Positions 6,210-7,472 of a stretch of DNA of 7,472 nucleotides are shown piece by piece. The DNA is taken from assembly GCA_905193485.1 (NCBI GenBank), contig CAJJOX010000108.1, positions 1 through 7,472 of the forward strand, written 5' to 3'. Every line of letters begins with the position of its first letter. The stretch's first letter is position 1. Source of the stretch: an uncultured Porphyromonadaceae bacterium. GTDB taxonomy: Bacteria > Bacteroidota > Bacteroidia > Bacteroidales > Muribaculaceae. The position numbers and the translations under genes were made by a program. Under the pieces are notes generated by a model. The model was not told where the DNA came from. It saw only the letters and a list, made by a program, of their open reading frames with translations, and searched no databases.

Positions 6210-6821
6210 CTACTTCGCGACCTTAACGTAGCGGGCATTAAGACCTTCAACAACAGCTTTAGTCACGTCAAGCTTCGGATTGAAGTAAAGGCCGGCACTC
6301 TGGAGCAATACGGCATCATATCCGTTCTTTTCACTGAACACTTTCACGAAACTTTTAATCGAATCCTGAAGCTGCGTCTGAAGCTGCGATATATCCAGCT
6401 CCGTCGACCGTTGGAGATTGCTCACATAAAGCTCGGCATCCTGCTGCTTTTTCTGAAAGCGCGACATATCGGCATTGTATTCGGCTTCAGATGTGTAGCC
6501 GTTTGATTTCATTTTTTGTTCAATCTGATTGCCGAGCTGCTGTATTTCATTTACACGCGACTGCTGGGCGGAAACGAGCTTCGACTGCGCACGGGTCATG
6601 GCCTCTTTCACATCTTTGGCCAGATTGTATTCTTCAAAAAGTTTCTCTTCATCGATATAGCGTACATTAAGCGACGCGGACGAATCGGTGCCTTTTGTTA
6701 CAGCAGTCTTCTTCGGAGCATTGTTCTTATCGCCGGGTGCGGATTTGTCAACACAAGAGCTGAACGAAACAGTGGTCACAGCGGCAAGAATCAGTGCTAC
6801 GGAAAGAATTGTTTTTTTCAT
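6210..6821 (-). CDS. OmpH/Skp family periplasmic chaperone-like lipoprotein
   Basis: The 203-residue product begins with a secretion signal: MKK, a hydrophobic stretch (4-19) and a lipobox-like FSSC with Cys23, predicting a lipid-anchored protein in the cell envelope. Residues 24-50 are a polar linker rich in Lys, Asp, Ser and Thr. The OmpH/Skp core follows: RYIDEEKLFEEYNLAKD (54-70), a long coiled coil rich in Gln, Lys, Glu and Ser (about 70-160), then the C-terminal strand region with YDAVLLQSAGLYF (168-180) and NPKLDVTKAVVEGLNARY (181-198), very typical of the family. Skp proteins hold unfolded outer-membrane proteins during passage through the periplasm; whether this lipidated version does so is inferred. 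It starts 34 bases after the stop of the 55-residue membrane protein gene and shares no visible promoter of its own, so the two are probably one operon. In many Bacteroidota ompH genes sit next to bamA; this one does not, within view. Confidence 0.88.
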   Translation of the reverse strand: MKKTILSVALILAAVTTVSFSSCVDKSAPGDKNNAPKKTAVTKGTDSSASLNVRYIDEEKLFEEYNLAKDVKEAMTRAQSKLVSAQQSRVNEIQQLGNQIEQKMKSNGYTSEAEYNADMSRFQKKQQDAELYVSNLQRSTELDISQLQTQLQDSIKSFVKVFSEKNGYDAVLLQSAGLYFNPKLDVTKAVVEGLNARYVKVAK

Positions 6822-6855
6822 GTTTTGTGCGTGTTAGGCTTTTGGTTGTTTATCA

Positions 6856-7023
6856 TTATTCCCATCCGTCGTCTGATGCACATCCGATTCCCTTACGTCG
6901 CAGCGCGACCGAATCCTTCACATGACCCGACGGGAAGCGGCCTCCTTTTTTAAAGAAAACTTTCACGCCAAGCAACACGACAGCTATTGCAAGCAGAATG
7001 ACGGTCAGAAACAAAATTTTCAT
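6856..7023 (-). CDS. Small single-pass membrane protein, 55 aa, unknown function
   Basis: ATG at 7023-7021 opens a 55-codon frame ending in TAA at 6858-6856. Residues 3-24 form one strong transmembrane helix (ILFLTVILLAIAVVLLGVKV and two Phe). It is followed by the basic turn KKGGRFP (25-31), then GHVKDSVALRRKGIGCA (33-49) with a single Cys48, and an acidic end DDGWE. The short N-terminus and Lys-rich downstream side predict the tail in the cytoplasm. From memory, Bacteroidales carry similar small proteins with a helix, a GxFPxxHV motif, and a Met/Leu-Arg-x-x-Gly-Ile-x-Cys motif, annotated as membrane or secreted proteins without a known role; I could not run a search. A good promoter precedes it, and the OmpH-like gene follows after 34 bp, which suggests an envelope role. 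Coding is supported by the sensible hydrophobic pattern and the operon position. Confidence 0.75.
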   Translation of the reverse strand: MKILFLTVILLAIAVVLLGVKVFFKKGGRFPSGHVKDSVALRRKGIGCASDDGWE

Positions 7024-7045
7024 ATATCTAAATGCTTTCGCAGTG

Positions 7046-7080
7046 CAAATATATGAAACGAATCATAAATATTGCACAAA
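7046..7080 (-). promoter_or_regulatory. Promoter of the small membrane protein / OmpH-like operon
   Basis: On the minus strand TATATTTG (7053-7046) is an exact TAnnTTTG -7 box. TTTG (7080-7077) lies 23 bases upstream, and TGTG (7078-7075) lies 21 upstream, as possible -33 elements; both are wider than the 19 bases seen at the other promoters in this window. Transcription would start near 7040, leaving a leader of about 17 bases before the ATG at 7023. Confidence 0.6.
7049..7070. repeat. Imperfect palindrome in the divergent promoter region
   Basis: The dyad is AT-a-TATGA (7049-7056), six bases AACGAA, then TCATA-a-AT (7063-7070), with 7 of 8 positions matching per arm. It overlaps the -7 box and fills most of the spacer of the minus-strand promoter, where a repressor would block transcription. 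It lies 116 bp before the divergent pepD start. The size fits a dimeric regulator site, but AT-rich sequence makes short dyads common. Confidence 0.3.
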
Positions 7081-7185
7081 AGTCAAATTTATTTTGTAAC
7101 TTGGCACTCTCCAAGCGAATGATTTAACATCTTTTCAGCTTCGTTCTTCAAAATCGAACAACAAATCAAAACACATCAACACCAA

Positions 7186-7472
7186 ATGAAAGTATCAGAA
7201 CTCAAACCCACACAAGTTTTCTCAATCTTCGACCAGATAACACGCATTCCGCGTCCGTCGAAGAAAGAAGATCGCATCCGTGCTTTCCTTCTTGATTTTG
7301 CAAAAGCCCACGGACTGGAAGCAAAAACAGACAAAATAGGCAACGTGCTCATTTCCAAGCCTGCGACACCCGGTCATGAAAATGCTCCACGCGTCATCCT
7401 TCAGGGACACATGGACATGGTGTGCGAAGCCAATGACAAATCGTTCAATTTCGAAACCACTCCCATCACCGC
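7186..7472 (+). CDS. pepD: M20-family aminoacyl-histidine dipeptidase (PepD), partial: C-terminus beyond right edge
   Basis: The first 95 residues are present. PepD (cytosol non-specific dipeptidase) cleaves dipeptides, including Xaa-His such as carnosine, in the cytoplasm using zinc. Visible family signs: the N-terminal LKPTQVFSIFDQITRIPRPS (6-25) and KKEDRIRAF (26-34), the segment KTDKIGNVLI (47-56), and the metal-site motif LQGHMDMVCE (72-81) with the zinc ligand His75 and the neighbouring Asp77. The remaining metal ligands and the lid domain lie outside the window. The ATG at 7186 was chosen because family homology begins within a few residues. The gene diverges from the small membrane protein gene across 162 bp. 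No good TAnnTTTG box was found on this strand; TAACTTGG at 7097-7104 is the nearest, with one mismatch and no -33 partner. The call rests on the N-terminal motifs only, but they are distinctive. Confidence 0.9.
   Translation, partial: MKVSELKPTQVFSIFDQITRIPRPSKKEDRIRAFLLDFAKAHGLEAKTDKIGNVLISKPATPGHENAPRVILQGHMDMVCEANDKSFNFETTPIT

Noticed and set aside
6114..6953. Plus-strand open frames at 6114-6506 and 6516-6953.
   Set aside because: They lie opposite the OmpH-like gene and the small membrane protein gene, start inside a terminator in one case, and show no protein-like features.
7100..7115. Small inverted repeat CTTGG-N6-CCAAG in the leader of pepD.
   Set aside because: Five base pairs without a T-run or a known motif is within chance expectation for this length of sequence.
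1..7472. Mobile elements, tRNA or rRNA genes, riboswitches and defence systems.
   Set aside because: No transposase or integrase motifs, no cloverleaf with a T-loop sequence, no rRNA signature and no defence-type protein were found on either strand.

Overview
The window looks like chromosomal DNA from the phylum Bacteroidota, most likely order Bacteroidales and perhaps a Muribaculaceae-like gut bacterium (the family is a guess). Three things support this. Sites fitting the Bacteroides-type promoter (TTTG, spacer, TAnnTTTG) precede several genes. Initiation codons lack Shine-Dalgarno sequences. The proteins (a lipoprotein-type OmpH/Skp, a Bacteroidales-style small membrane protein, RF2 with an extra insertion after GGQ) fit that group. 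No phage, transposon, CRISPR, tRNA or rRNA was seen.

Layout. Positions 1-2903 hold three glycosyltransferases of a surface-polysaccharide type locus. A GT2 enzyme (1-637, minus, cut by the window edge) and a GT4 enzyme (634-1866 or 634-1920, minus) are coupled by an ATGA stop/start overlap. A second GT2 (1941-2903, plus) diverges from them. Positions 2904-3032 carry an ordered set of GTTAACG-like repeats and a promoter for a long-chain acyl-CoA synthetase (3033-4832). Next comes prfB for peptide chain release factor 2 (4931-6053). It is not broken: it is read through a programmed +1 frameshift at 4982-4997, which restores a 373-residue protein. Two tandem hairpins, the second a classical intrinsic terminator, close that block. 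On the minus strand, a 55-residue membrane protein (6856-7023) and an OmpH/Skp-like lipoprotein (6210-6821) form a probable operon. The start of a pepD-type M20 dipeptidase (7186 onward, plus) runs off the right edge.

How the genes work together. The glycosyltransferases probably build one glycan. The acyl-CoA synthetase, RF2, OmpH and PepD are core cellular functions that happen to adjoin it. I found no convincing new multi-gene system. The most interesting points are the perfect AGGAGG in the prfB frameshift signal of an organism whose ribosomes are thought to hide the anti-Shine-Dalgarno sequence, the small conserved-looking membrane protein next to OmpH, the near-leaderless promoter of the GT4 gene, and the phased GTTAACG repeats.
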